64,000 nt of DNA from Utricularia gibba (taxonomy: Eukaryota; Streptophyta; Magnoliopsida; Lamiales; Lentibulariaceae): positions 1,240,001-1,304,000 of the forward strand of contig NEEC01000017.1 in assembly GCA_002189035.1 (NCBI GenBank), written 5' to 3'. A program made the position numbers and the translations under genes. Positions 47,322-58,581 of the stretch are shown piece after piece. Below the pieces are notes generated by a model, which had not been told where the DNA came from, made no database searches, and worked only from the letters and a program-made list of their open reading frames with translations. How positions within the stretch are numbered: position 1 is the first letter of the stretch; the number at the start of each line of letters is the position of its first letter.

Positions 47322-49185
47322 ATGAATCAAGAAGGAAAAATGGGCGTGGGAGCTGAGGCTGTAGCTCATGAACCCGAAGAAACTGAAGCGTTTTTGGATG
47401 TGAGTGATACTCCTGTAGCTGATGAAACCAGCAGCCCAGAAGAAAAAGAAGCTGTTTTGGTAGAAGATGACTTGATCCCATTGAACTCAGAAAACTCCTG
47501 CTTATCGCAAGAGAATGCAGCTTCTGCTGTTGCTGAGGGAGAAGAAAACACCAGATTTTTAGATGCTCTTCCTGAAAATGAGCGGGCAGTGTTGCAAGAG
47601 CTGAAGCATCTGATCCAGGAAGCGATCAAGAATCGTGAATTTGGTGGTGATATGGCATCCAAAGAGAAGAATGCCCTGAAATCAGCCCCTGAAGCTGAAA
47701 ATGAAAAAGCTTCCATCCCAGATACAGATGAAGATGGCGCAAAAACTGTAGAGGCCATTGAAGAAACCATCGTTTCTCGAGCACCATCGACTCCAACCAT
47801 ACAAAACGCTCCGGAGACAGTTTCCGAAGGAGTCTCAATTTGGGGAATCAAGCTGTTGGAAGACGAGAAAAGCGATATGATTCTATTGAAGTTCCTTCAA
47901 GCCCGTGAATTCAAAGTAAAGGAAGCCTTCACCATGATGAAAAACACCCTCAAATGGAGAGATCAATTCGGATTGAAGAACTCATGGAGGAGGATCTTGG
48001 GTTCGAAAGCGATTTGGAAAAGGTGGTTTTCATGCATGGCCGCAGTAAACAGGGACACCCAGTTTGCTACAACGTCTACGGCGAGTTTCAGGACAAAGAG
48101 CTCTACCAGAAAGTGTTTTCCGATGTGGAAAAGCGGCGGAGGTTCTTGAGATGGAGGATTCAGTTTCTTGAGAAAAGCATAAGAAAACTAGATTTCACCC
48201 CAGGTGGGGTTTCAACCATTATTAATGTTAACGATCTCAAGAACTCCCCTGCACCAAATCGATGGCAACTTAGACAAGCCGTGAACCAGACTCTTCATCT
48301 GCTCCAAGATAACTATCCTGAATTTGTAGCAAAACAGGTACGCGTTTAAAGCTCAAAATGTAATCTTCACATTTTTTTTAACTGTTTGTATCTGCAGATA
48401 TTTATCAATGTTCCATGGTGGTATTTGGCTTTGAGCAAAATGATTAGCCCTTTTCTGACACAAAGGAGCAAAAGCAAGTTCATTGTAGCTGTTCCTGCGA
48501 GATCAGCAGAAACCCTCTTGAAGTTAGAATGATTTCACATGAATCTTTTACTTTAAAATCAGTGTTAACAGGGGAGTATGCATATATTGGAGTTCTAAAA
48601 AGCGTTGTTTACAGATACATATCAGCAGAGCAAATCCCGTCACACTACGGTGGGCTCAGCAATGAAGGAAACATTGAAGAAGACAACTGTGCCAATGAAA
48701 TTGTTCTGAAGCCATTAGCTAAACACATTGTGGAGTTCCATGCCAACGAGGTTTATACTCATTTCATTTCATAGCATAAGAAAGAAAGAGAACTCTACTG
48801 ATGTTCATTGGATTCTATGCGTGATGATGATAAAAACTTGGCCCCTTTACACTTTTTAGAAAAAATCATGATAAAGTTGATTGCTTTAGTAAGAACCTTT
48901 TTACTTTCTGGTGTCATCCAGGGATGCGTTGTGATGTGGGAAGCAAGAGTTGTGGGATGGGAGGCGAGTTACAGTGCGGAGTTCGTTCCTAGCGCTGAAG
49001 ATGGATACACCGTGATCATCAAGAAGACACAGAAGCTAAAGGCGTCGGCTGAAACGGAAGAGAATAAGCTCATTGCTGATAGCTACAAAGTTTCAGAACC
49101 CGGGAAGCTGCTGCTTACATTTCATAATCTCACCTCCAGGAACAAGATCCTTGTTTATCGCTTTAACTCCAAATCGTCTGTCTAG
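47322..49185 (+). CDS. Patellin (SEC14 and GOLD domain phosphoinositide-binding protein)
   Basis: Peripheral membrane protein that binds phosphoinositides and works in cell-plate formation and membrane trafficking. Seen: an acidic Glu-rich N-terminal region of about 175 residues, CRAL-TRIO N (IWGIKLLEDEKSDMILLKFL, AREFKVKEAFTMMKNTLKWR), the SEC14 lipid domain (VVFMHGRSKQGHPVCYNVYG, RFLRWRIQFLEKSIRKLDF, TPGGVSTIINVNDLKNSP, QTLHLLQDNYPEFVAKQ, IFINVPWWYLALSKMISPFL, EQIPSHYGGLS) and a C-terminal GOLD domain (CVVMWEARVVGWEASYSAEF, KLLLTFHNLTSRNKILVYRF). The frame shifts at the GG at 47970-47971: one more G restores KWRDQFG-IEELMEEDL. Exons beyond that are clean and join by GT-AG. Closest to PATL3/PATL5-type members, but I cannot assign a number. 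Confidence 0.9.
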
Positions 49186-49391
49186 AGACAAGTTTCACAA
49201 CACTTGCTGCTATCTTCATCCTAATTGCCTGTATGAATGAAAAATATCTACTTCTACATGCATCCTTCCATTAATCAAAATTGTTACAGCACTTTCTGAA
49301 GATTTAAAACCAACTTATTTCCAATTAACATACAAGTCTTGCATTATGTTTGACAACTGAACACAAGACGCATTGGCGACAAAGGTAATTT

Positions 49392-52300
49392 CTAGGAAGG
49401 AAACGCACTACCTCTAGTTGGACGACAGACATGGTTTCTCTTACGAGCATGTTCTTCGTTATGGTGCTGTGTCCGGCACGCATATCCATACCAGCAATCC
49501 TTCCTCTGGGTGGCTTCTGGAGGTAGATACTGCAGAGGGGAACTCCTTACGTTCAAGCAACTGCTATCTGTTGAAGTAAAGGTGATAAAACGAACACTGA
49601 GATATAAGCCTCACCTGTTTCGGCAGCGAGGTGCGGAACCAATACAAGAGATATGAGACAAACTTGTCATAACAATCACTGCAAATGCCATCAGAATCAA
49701 CTATTGAATAATACTACATTTTTTGGTGGCCAATCTGCTCAATTAGAAAATGAAAATGAGTACAGAAACTCACTGGCAAACATGCGCCTGAGGAGTAATC
49801 GTCTCAGCATGGTTCAAATTAAGCCTTGACCGATCTGAAACAGGGGATTTCTGTTCTGTAAGAATGACTCAACTTTCTAGTCAAAACAATATCAATGACA
49901 ACAGAGTGGTTCCAAGGTTGCAAAAGGTGATTCAACGGTGTTCCTCTAAGTCCATTTCAGGGTGCTGAATGTGGAAATGCTAGATACCTATCTCCCCATC
50001 ACCAAACCTTCTTGTCCATTCGGCAATGACATCCTGCAAACTTCTTCCCGTTCTCCTGATACACTTTTCAGTTATCTGAAAAGAAACACTTATAAACATC
50101 GTAGGAGGAAATAAGGCAAAGAAAAGTTCCATTACATCATGTTCATGTCGATTCTTCTCATGTGCAATGAAAGGTATCCGTGCAGCAGAATGTGCAGAAA
50201 TCTGCAATACAAAGGAAAATACATTCACAAATAGCGAACAAGAAAACAAGAATGCTAACTAAACATAACATAATGCTCTAATAAGCTGATTTTAATAGCA
50301 ATCTATCATCATAGCTTCAAAGGTATATTAAAAAATCTTTGTAATATTCCTCAAAAAAATAAATAAAATAAAATAAAACAAAAACATGATACATGAGCTT
50401 CAAGACAACACAAAGAAAACTGAAATGTGCTCACTGGTTTCAAAGTTTCATGGTTGCACCAAGCATACGCATCAGAAGCATCAATACCCATGGCATTCCA
50501 ATAGGCACCACAAAAAGCTCGATCACATCCCAAGCCTGTAAAGAAATTAAAGTGATCAATATTACAACAGCTCACACTGAATGCTAGAACACTGGCATTC
50601 AGTAAAGTAAGGTTTAACGTGCATGAGAATCTATAGAAATTACAATGTTGCGGTACAGGGGCATCCGATCTAAAAGGCATCATTCCACCACATGCTTGGC
50701 ATTGAAGATGAACTGTTGTTGCATTACAACGAAAGCCACCATATGCCATAACTGAGGCGCAACATAATTTAAGAGGGTGATTATTGACTAAATTGGAGAA
50801 AACTTACAGTAGAGACAGAGGAAAAAAAATGAACAAGGCATCTAAAGCTATGCATAGTGCATTTTAGCACATGTTTTTAAAGCAACGGAGTTGACTTGTA
50901 TCCTGAAACTGAATCTACAAATGAAGGAAATTCTGTTATTACCACATTGTGGGCACTGCGAGTCATGTAAGTTATCCTCATGTTCCAGAGCAAGAGCCCT
51001 CTTCCGACCAAGTAGTCTCCCACCACGAATAACCTTAACAACATGACAGGAAATTGCAGTTACCTAGTCTGAAAACTGTCCAAAGAAACTTCCACCATGC
51101 CTTAAAACATAGAAAATGGAGTGATTTATCTTCTCTGAAAACAAAAGTACTCACCAGGGGTGATTTAATGGACGCAATGGAGACCATGAGCGCAAGTTCC
51201 TCATTTGAACGTCTCAGTGAAGAATCAGAAAGCACGATGTCCTGCACAAGTATGTAACATGAATCGAAGAATAACCATACAGAAAAACTGGGGACATAAA
51301 AAGTAGAACATTACACCTCATCTGGACTACTAAAGAAAATATAAAACAACAGGAAAAAAGAGAAAGAAAGTAAGTTGATGTAACATATGCAGCTCGAAAC
51401 CAGAAATTGACATCCTCAAAAAACATCAGTAATAAACTGAAAGAAAGAAAATGAGAACGAAATAGGTAAGCAAGAACGAGAGTGAACCTCTTCAATTGCA
51501 CGTAAAAAATGGTTTCTTCCTACAAACTGTACTTCGGTTCTACAGTGAGGGCATAAGACCTGGAAATGTTTCTCTTGACATGTTTTCAACCACTCTGAGA
51601 AACACCCATTGCTGCAACGAGAGGCAATTGTTGGTGTCAGATTTCAAGGTTTGACAATGGCAAAACTGGATGACTAAATAATGCTATACCAGAAATTGTG
51701 AAGGCAGGGTGCTACTGTTACGACATCATGCCAGACATTTAGACATATAGAGCATTTCATATGTTCCGGATTAATGCTTATCTATAACCAAAAAACTAAC
51801 ATCAGAGTCTGTAACTATAACAAAGACAAAAGCTTCCGTCAAAAATTTAGAAGCTATGACTCACACATATACCTTCAGCTGCTTCTCGGAATCCGAATTT
51901 GGCATTGCTTTAAACATGTACTTCAAGGAACCTAAAAATGTAAAGCCACAATGCAGGAAAACTTTAGAAAACGCAAGGCAATAAAAGCTAAATACACTAC
52001 TTTAGGGAAAACGGATAGCACTGGGATAACCAATACCTATTACAGTGATCCCCCTAGACTTAATAGAAAACTAATCAATGCCCCCAAAATTTAAAAACGT
52101 AGCCCACCAATTTAACCTACAGGATGATACTAAGTAAGTGATTCGTATAACTGGAGAACTTTATATCACTTCTTACCATCAGGATCAAGGCCAAGAATTA
52201 TTTCACTGCCACACGTCATGACTGCAGAATGATCAGGTTGAACAGCTTCACCATCGATAGTGATCGAACAAATGCTAAATTGCACGATGGAAGAAACTCA

Positions 52301-53001
52301 TGTCTAATCAGAAACCACTACAGAGTGTAAAATACAAACGAAAAAAAGCATACTTGGATGGTGAAATTCTGAATACCTCTTGTTTATTATTGTGGCGGAG
52401 ACTTGGTCCTTTCGCCTAATTATCTTGCAAACAAATTCATTCCCACTAGAAGAACCCCCATTCTCCAAGGAGATAGCCTCCTCATTTCCTCTTAACTCTA
52501 CATCAGAATAGTCGGAGCGCAGAGGTACTGCCCATAAATATATATTAGTAGTTTAAAGAACTGAACGTCCGCCCAAATGATAAATCGATTTAAATCCTGA
52601 AACTGCAGAATTATGATTGAAAGTTTTGCAGGCAAATAACCCAGAATTATAAAAAACTATAAACAACAAAAATCAACCCACATTCTACGAAAGGCGCCAT
52701 TTAACCATTAGCAATTAAAATCTGTGAATACTGAAAAAAAAACAACAAAACAGAAAAATTACAGTCCCACTTGCTGGGATCCAAAATCACAAACAACTCC
52801 TTAAAGACTACAAAAAGAACATGAGAACACACAACACTAATGAACGAACTGACGTAAAGAAGCAGGCTTCGACTTCACGGCATTAAACCCATATCAAGGT
52901 TAACAAAACCCATTTTTCCATACTTCTGGTTCTTCATTACCCAGTTTCGCCCACACATCATCATTGGAAGAATTTGAACTCGAGCTCTCTACTCTATCCA
53001 T
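49392..53001 (-). CDS. CHFR-like E3 ubiquitin ligase (FHA and RING)
   Basis: Homologue of the mitotic checkpoint E3 ligase CHFR. The start MDRVESSSSNSSNDDVWAKL is at 53001. The FHA-type domain spans FVCKIIRRKDQVSATIINK, SICSITIDGEAVQPDHSAVM and CGSEIILGLDPDG. The RING is CSICLNVWHDVVTVAPCLHN with FC-NGCFSEWLKTCQEKHF and VLCPHCRTEVQFVGRNHFLR. After a linker (DIVLSDSSLRRSNEELALM), the cysteine-rich C-terminal part has QCPQC, CNATTVHLQCQACGGMMPFR, LGCDRAFCGAYWNAMG, RTGRSLQDVIAEWTRRFGDG, and a last exon with CWYGYACRTQHHNEEHARKR, ending at 49392. About a dozen exons. It converges with the patellin gene, about 200 bases apart. Confidence 0.9.
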
Positions 53002-53062
53002 CGTATCGTACAATCTGCATCGACAAAACTCAACCCAGCCCCAATTAAAACCCTTGCATTAC

Positions 53063-53082
53063 AAAAAAAAAAAAAAAAAAAA
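53063..53082. repeat. A20 homopolymer
   Basis: Twenty consecutive A residues lie 60 bases upstream of the CHFR-like start codon. Confidence 0.9.
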
Positions 53083-53458
53083 GAGCAGAGTGCTTTTCGT
53101 TAAAACCGGGTCAGAGCAATACAGGTTCCGGGGCCCCGAGAGTCCGCTCCAGACCAACGGGCAAGACTCTTCGAAATTTGTTTTATATTTTCAAAATTAA
53201 AACCAATAAATTAATTTGAAATACACGTATTATAACATTTGAAGAGTATTTACCCAAAATTTTGAAATTATAATTAAAATATGAAAATTCAATTTCGAAA
53301 TATCAATATGATAATTTGGAAAATCTACAACTATGCGACATTTTTTATTATTAATATACTTTAATAAATAATATTATAAATTATTTTTATACTTTAATTC
53401 TTGTTAATTTAAGATAAGGCCACCCCTGACTCTTGAACATAGCTCGTTCTTGCAGATT

Positions 53459-53697
53459 TCATTGGCCCACAATGTGTGGCGCTGCTCGTTGGCGGGGCAC
53501 GTGGCGGGCCAAGAGTGGGGCAACGTGGATAAGCTGGGATTCCTCTAGTATGACAATCTGCAAATGCAGGATGTCATCCACAAAAGCAGTTCTAATAATG
53601 GACATTAGCGTCTTAAGTGGAATGTATTCCTCTCCAGTGTAATCCGCGTTCAATTTCGGGCACCCCAGGTATTCTACCTGCAGGTAATGAGAATATG
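53459..53697 (-). other. Unrecognised exon-like open frame
   Basis: An open minus-strand frame reads YLQVEYLGCPKLNADYTGEE, YIPLKTLMSIIRTAFVDDIL, HLQIVILEESQLIHVAPLLA and a stop, preceded by a good acceptor-like CTGCAG. The composition looks like real protein, and it lies between the divergent CHFR-like and RBL9 genes. I do not recognise it. It could be an exon of an unannotated gene or a captured fragment. Confidence 0.3.
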
Positions 53698-54019
53698 CAC
53701 TATTGATCTCGGAGTGTTCGATGAAATGTCTAGTTCAGGAATAGAAAACTCTGTTGATAACTAGTTGGGAGGGAATCTGTCCGCACGTGGGGTGTGATGC
53801 CAATTGGCAGGGCTAAAAAAGGGATGCCTGTAGTGGATTCAAGTAAGGTCTATGAGTTGTAGTGGCCATCATAAGCTGTATGTCTAGATCATCTTTCTTG
53901 TCTTGTAAAGCTACTGTACCAAGAATATGGTGTCCTGATTGCATCTGAATGATCTTAACAGGGATTGTAACATCGTTTTGAGAAATGTATCACTTATTTT
54001 AAACACTTTTGTAGGTAAA

Positions 54020-55859
54020 ATGGCCACGATTTCTAAATGTAGGGTGTGGTGCAGAGATCATAATCTGTTTATTCCGACAGGTAATTGATGAACATTGCCA
54101 TGAACTAATAGCTTCGGTTTTGCTACTGTAATTGTAAATTGGGATATACGATATTTCAGGCAACTGGGAAGGTGTGTTACACCTTGCAACTAATAAAGCA
54201 ACGAATCCTAGGTATGAGAAACTGGGTTTTCCTTGTTATTGAGTTCATAAGCTGACATTTTTAGCTCTAGTGGCAGGAACCGTTGGAAGGGAAGGTACCG
54301 CACAGTTATCAGAGCACTCAGTTCTTTTGAAAAGCATAAAAGATCACTAGATTCTTACATTGAGAAACTCCATCAAGATACATCCTTTCTGTCCCTGAAA
54401 TTCCTGAATCCCATAGAGGAAACTAATGATAGTCATGAAATAGACAACAGCTTCAGGCCCTTGGAGAATTATCTTGATAAAGATGAAGTAGGTAATATCA
54501 CTTTCCATGATCTTATCTGCTGCTGATTACTTCAAAGCAGCAATAATCACAGCAAGAGACTGATGTAGCTGATGTGGCAGGCAATAATTTCCTGGAAACT
54601 AGAAGCCAAAGTCAGAGATTTTTGAAAAATTATATGGAGTACGGAGCTGATGGGGATGGCCTCAATCAGATTTCTGAGGATGAAGCTTTCAATTTCTACG
54701 TGATGTAATGTTTTTTTTTTAAATTAAATGTTATGTAGCTCAATGATATCCAACTGACGCTTTTTTGTGTTGGATCCTTTGGCAGAGGCACACTGGTTTC
54801 TATAAACATAGCAGTTTTTCTTTTCGAGATAGCTTCTCCAGTAAAGATCTCAAACTGGGGGCTGGTTTCACTCCCCACAATTTACGGAGCCAAGATAAAT
54901 AGCTTGATTTTAACTGGAGAATGGTGGAGATTTGTGACGCCAATGTTTCTGGTACAAGGCTGATGACTCGGTTCGTGCTTTGATACTATAATAATGTTCA
55001 CCCGTAGGATGATGCTCTCATGTTGCATGTTAGCCATTCCCATACATAATCCAGATGCATCTTAAATGTTGTGGAAAATGTTCAACTTCTCTGGTTTTTG
55101 TGCTTCATAGTCCATCTTGAAGGCCCTCTCTCTCAGACTACTCATTTACTTGGTTGCAGCATACTGGAATCTTGCATTTACTTCTTGGTAGCTGGACCCT
55201 CTTCACTTTTGGTCCCCCAGTATGTGGGGCTTATGGTTCATTCACCTTTCTACTTATATACATTCTTGGGGCATCTCCGGAAACTTGATAAGCTTTTTGC
55301 ACATCCCAGATCCAACAGTTGGTGGGACAGTAAGTTCTTCACCAATAATAGCATGGTTTATCTCTCTGTACACTCTAGCTAATGAATCAAAGCTTCTTCC
55401 CCAGGGACCTGCCTTTGCTGTCATTGGAGCATGGCTTGTCTATCAAGCTCAAAGCAAAGATGAAATTCCAAGGGAGCTATCTGACAAATTGTACATGAAA
55501 GCAATCATCGCCACCGCCCTGAGCTTCATCATCAGCAGCTTTGGCATGATCGATGACTGGTGAGCCAGCCTCCTTCAGCACCTGTGATTCATCACAGAAA
55601 CTCATCTCAACATTCAACCTTATTTTCTTCCTAGGGCGCATTTCGGATCAGCCTTCTCAGGCATCACATACGGACTCCTAACATCCCCACTTTCCAAGTG
55701 AAGGATGCTCCATCTCCACTAAAAGGTACACAGGAAGACCGAATCGCAATCGTAAAACGGTACGCCGATCCCTGCAAGTCACTTGCATACTTCTCCGTCC
55801 TCCTCTTCCTTCTCAGCTCCCTACTCTTCATCTTCGAGCCTCCATTGGCCCTAGATTGA
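54020..55859 (+). CDS. RBL9: Rhomboid-like protein 9, chloroplastic (no catalytic serine)
   Basis: Plastid multi-pass membrane protein of the rhomboid fold. Exons: 54020-54080, 54160-54211, 54265-54487, 54553-54704, 54786 onward, then three more to the stop at 55857-55859. Seen: N-terminus MATISKCRVWCRDHNLFIPT, a charged soluble region, then TLVSINIAVFLFEIASPVKI, SLPTIYGAKINSLILTGEWW with RFVTPMFL, HTGILHLLLGSWTLFTFGPP, FTFLLIYIL, ISGNLISFLHIPDPTVGGTG, PAFAVIGAWLVYQ and the C-terminal ADPCKSLAYFSVLLFLLSS. The active-site GxSG position reads GTGP, so the nucleophile is missing, as in RBL9. The frame needs one more G in the G4 run at 55268-55271 and one more C in the C4 run at 55685-55688 to remain open. 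Confidence 0.88.
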
Positions 55860-56737
55860 GCTCCCTAGTCTACCAATATATATAGCTCCGCTTGCTTGTG
55901 TATCCGTACATGGGTATTTGCTTTTTAGGCTTCCTTATTGGGCCTTTAGCCCATTAATGCTACACATCCCTCACATTTTTAATTTTAATTATTTTTAATA
56001 TTAAAATAAAATTTAAAAATAAAAAAATAAAAAATAAATATTAACTGTGCAGGTTGACCTAATTGTCCCTGCCTTTTAGAATTCCAATCACATCGAGACA
56101 ACAAGAATGAGTCTTAATCCAGGCCCAATTACTAATTATTTTTTAAAAATATAATATTTTAATGCATTATTACCGAACTTAGGGGGGCAATCCTCTGCAT
56201 TTGGCATCATGAAAGTCCCACAGGCTCCCATAAACCCAACAAGCACTATACAATATCGTATCATGATAATATATTATATTTAAATTTTAATATATTTTTT
56301 TAATTAGAAACATCGAAAGTGATATTACATTGCGCCTGCCTTTTACCTCCATCCCAAAATTTTTGTAAATATGTTAAATAATTTGTATAAAAATAGATAT
56401 CTTTATTTTTTTATTTTTTAAAATAAAAGGTGTTATTAATAAAATTGTACACTACTACATTCTTTTTCACATATTTAGATAACATAAAATAAATATAGAA
56501 TGATTATTTTTTTATATATAATGTCTGACATATGGTCAAAATTCTAATTCGATTGTTACTGAAAAAAGTTGCATTTTCCATGAAAAAAAAAGGTATTCTT
56601 ATTGGAATGTTAAGTATCCACATAAAATCGGATTGCAATTATTAAAATTGGATTAAAAAAATGATTATATATGGAGGGCTTCTTGCCGTTGCTATTTATA
56701 TATGGAGGAATTTTGTGTGAGGGTATTGTTGGGGAGG
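55860..56737. other. Spacer between RBL9 and CYP735A
   Basis: RBL9 3' flank, then AT-rich sequence, then the CYP735A promoter. I see no other gene. Confidence 0.5.
56693..56702 (+). promoter_or_regulatory. TATA box of CYP735A
   Basis: TATTTATATA ends on the A of an upstream in-frame ATG (56702). Transcription should start about 25-30 bases later, which makes the ATG at 56738 the real start. Confidence 0.6.
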
Positions 56738-58581
56738 ATGGGTAGTGTGCTGGGGCTAATGGCGGTTGCGGCGGGGTTTCTGTGTCTCTGCTTCTTGATG
56801 AAGCATGTTTACCAGACGGTGTGTAGCTACTTGCTGACACCCAGACGCATCAAAAGGGTAATGGAGAGGCAAGGGGTGAAGGGCCCGCCGCCGCGGCTGT
56901 TGGTCGGAAACCTACTGGAGATGGCGGCGATGGTGAAGGAGACAACCGCCGGGGATATGGATGGGATCAGCCACGACATCGTCGGCCGCCTTCTTCCGCA
57001 CTTCGTGGCGTGGTCCAGAGCTTACGGTGGGGTGAAATGGATGGATGATTTTTGGGGTTTGTGTGTGTCTGGTGGTGATGGAGATGCCGGGTTTTGCAGG
57101 GAAGAGATTCATATACTGGAACGGGACGGAGCCGCGGATGTGTTTGACGGAAACGGAGATGATCAAGGAGCTGCTCTCCAAGCACAGTACGAGTTCGGGA
57201 AGTCGTGGCAGCAGCAACAGGGATCGGAGCACTTTATCGGCAGGGGACTTTTAATGGCGAATGGCGACGAGTGGTACAAGCGCCGCCACATCGTCGCGCC
57301 GGCGTTTATGGGGGATAAGCTCAAGGTAATTGATTAATCTGCTGATATCACGTGAATAATATATATGCATTTTTCGGATTATTATTCTGGGCGTAGAGCT
57401 ACGCAGGGTGCATGGTGGAATGCACCAAAGAAATGGTGGAGACGCTACGGGCGGCGGTGGAGGGAGGCGCGACGGAGGTGGAAATCGGAGAGCACATGAC
57501 CCGGCTGACGGCGGACATAATCTCCCGGACGGAGTTCGACTGCAATTACGAAAAGGGGAAGCAGATTTTTCATCTGCTCACTGATTTACAGCAGCTCTGT
57601 GCTCAGGCGACTCGCCGGTTTTGCTTCCCCGGTAGCCGGTAATTCTGATAGTGATGATTTTCCATTCCAAAGGTCTACGCTTTTTGAGAAAGAAATATTA
57701 ATATTTGTGGGTCAAAACCTCAGGTACCTTCCTAGTAAATACAACAGAGAAATAAAGATGCTGAAAAAGGAGGTGGAGAAGCTGCTTATGGAAATCATAC
57801 AGAGCCGCCGCGACGGGGTTGAGATTGGCCGGCGAAGCTCTCACGGCAACGACTTGCTCGGAATGCTTCTAAACGAAATGCTATCCGGCGACGGGCTCTG
57901 CCTGAATCTTCAGCTGATAATGGACGAGTGCAAGACGTTTTTCTTCGCGGGCCACGAAACCACCGCGCTCCTCCTCACCTGGACAGTGATGCTCCTCGCC
58001 ACGAACCCGTCGTGGCAGGACAGAGTCCGGTCGGAAATCAACGACTTTTGCGGCGGCCATGTGCCTTCCGTCGACCACCTCTCCAAACTCACAATGGTAA
58101 GCCATTCCCCGTCCCCACCCTGAATCATTAAACCCCACTAACAAGATTCCCTCTTTCCAGCTAAACATGGTGATCAACGAATCTCTCCGGCTATACCCGC
58201 CGGCGTCCCTCCTCCCCGAATGGCCTTCGAGGGCATTAAGCTAGGGGACCTCCACATCCCAAAAGGACTCTCCATTTGGATCCCCGTCCTAGCAATCCAC
58301 CACAGCAAAGAAATATGGGGAGAAGACGCAAACCAGTTCAACCCCGGCCGGTTCTCCACCCGGAGCTCAGGCTCCGGTCGGAGCTTCCTACCCTTCGCAT
58401 TCGGACCTAGAAACTGCGTGGGACAAGGGTTCGCGCTCATGGAAGCCAAGATCATATTAGCAATGCTGATTCCCAAGTTCAGGTTCACCATCTCCCCAAA
58501 TTACCGCCACGCCCCGTCGTCGTCCTCACCATCAAACCCAAGCATGGAGTTCAAGTGTGCTTGAACCCCATCACTCCCTAA
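56738..58581 (+). CDS. CYP735A: Cytochrome P450 CYP735A, cytokinin trans-hydroxylase
   Basis: ER-bound P450 that hydroxylates isopentenyladenine nucleotides to trans-zeatin forms. Exons: 56738-57026, 57100-57325, 57397-57638, 57724-58096, 58161-58581. Seen: N-terminal anchor (VLGLMAVAAGFLCLCFLM), LTPRRIKRVMERQGVKGPPP, HDIVGRLLPHFVAWSRAYG, KRFIYWNGTEPRMCLTETEM, GSEHFIGRGLLMANGDEWYK, RRHIVAPAFMGDKLK, the I-helix MDECKTFFFAGHETTALLLT, the ExxR in NESLRLYPPASLLP, LSIWIPVLAIHHSKEIWGED and the heme loop FAFGPRNCVGQ. Three single-base deletions break the frame: G3 at 57197-57199 (restores GKSWQQQQ), C4 at 58214-58217 (restores LLPRMAFE) and C4 at 58512-58515 (restores RHAPVVVLTIKPKHGVQVCL). With these the stop is at 58579-58581 and the protein is full length. 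All key residues remain. Confidence 0.92.

Noticed and set aside
47366-47851. 161-codon minus-strand frame
   Set aside because: It is the antisense of the acidic N-terminal part of patellin; the Glu-rich codons give long antisense frames.
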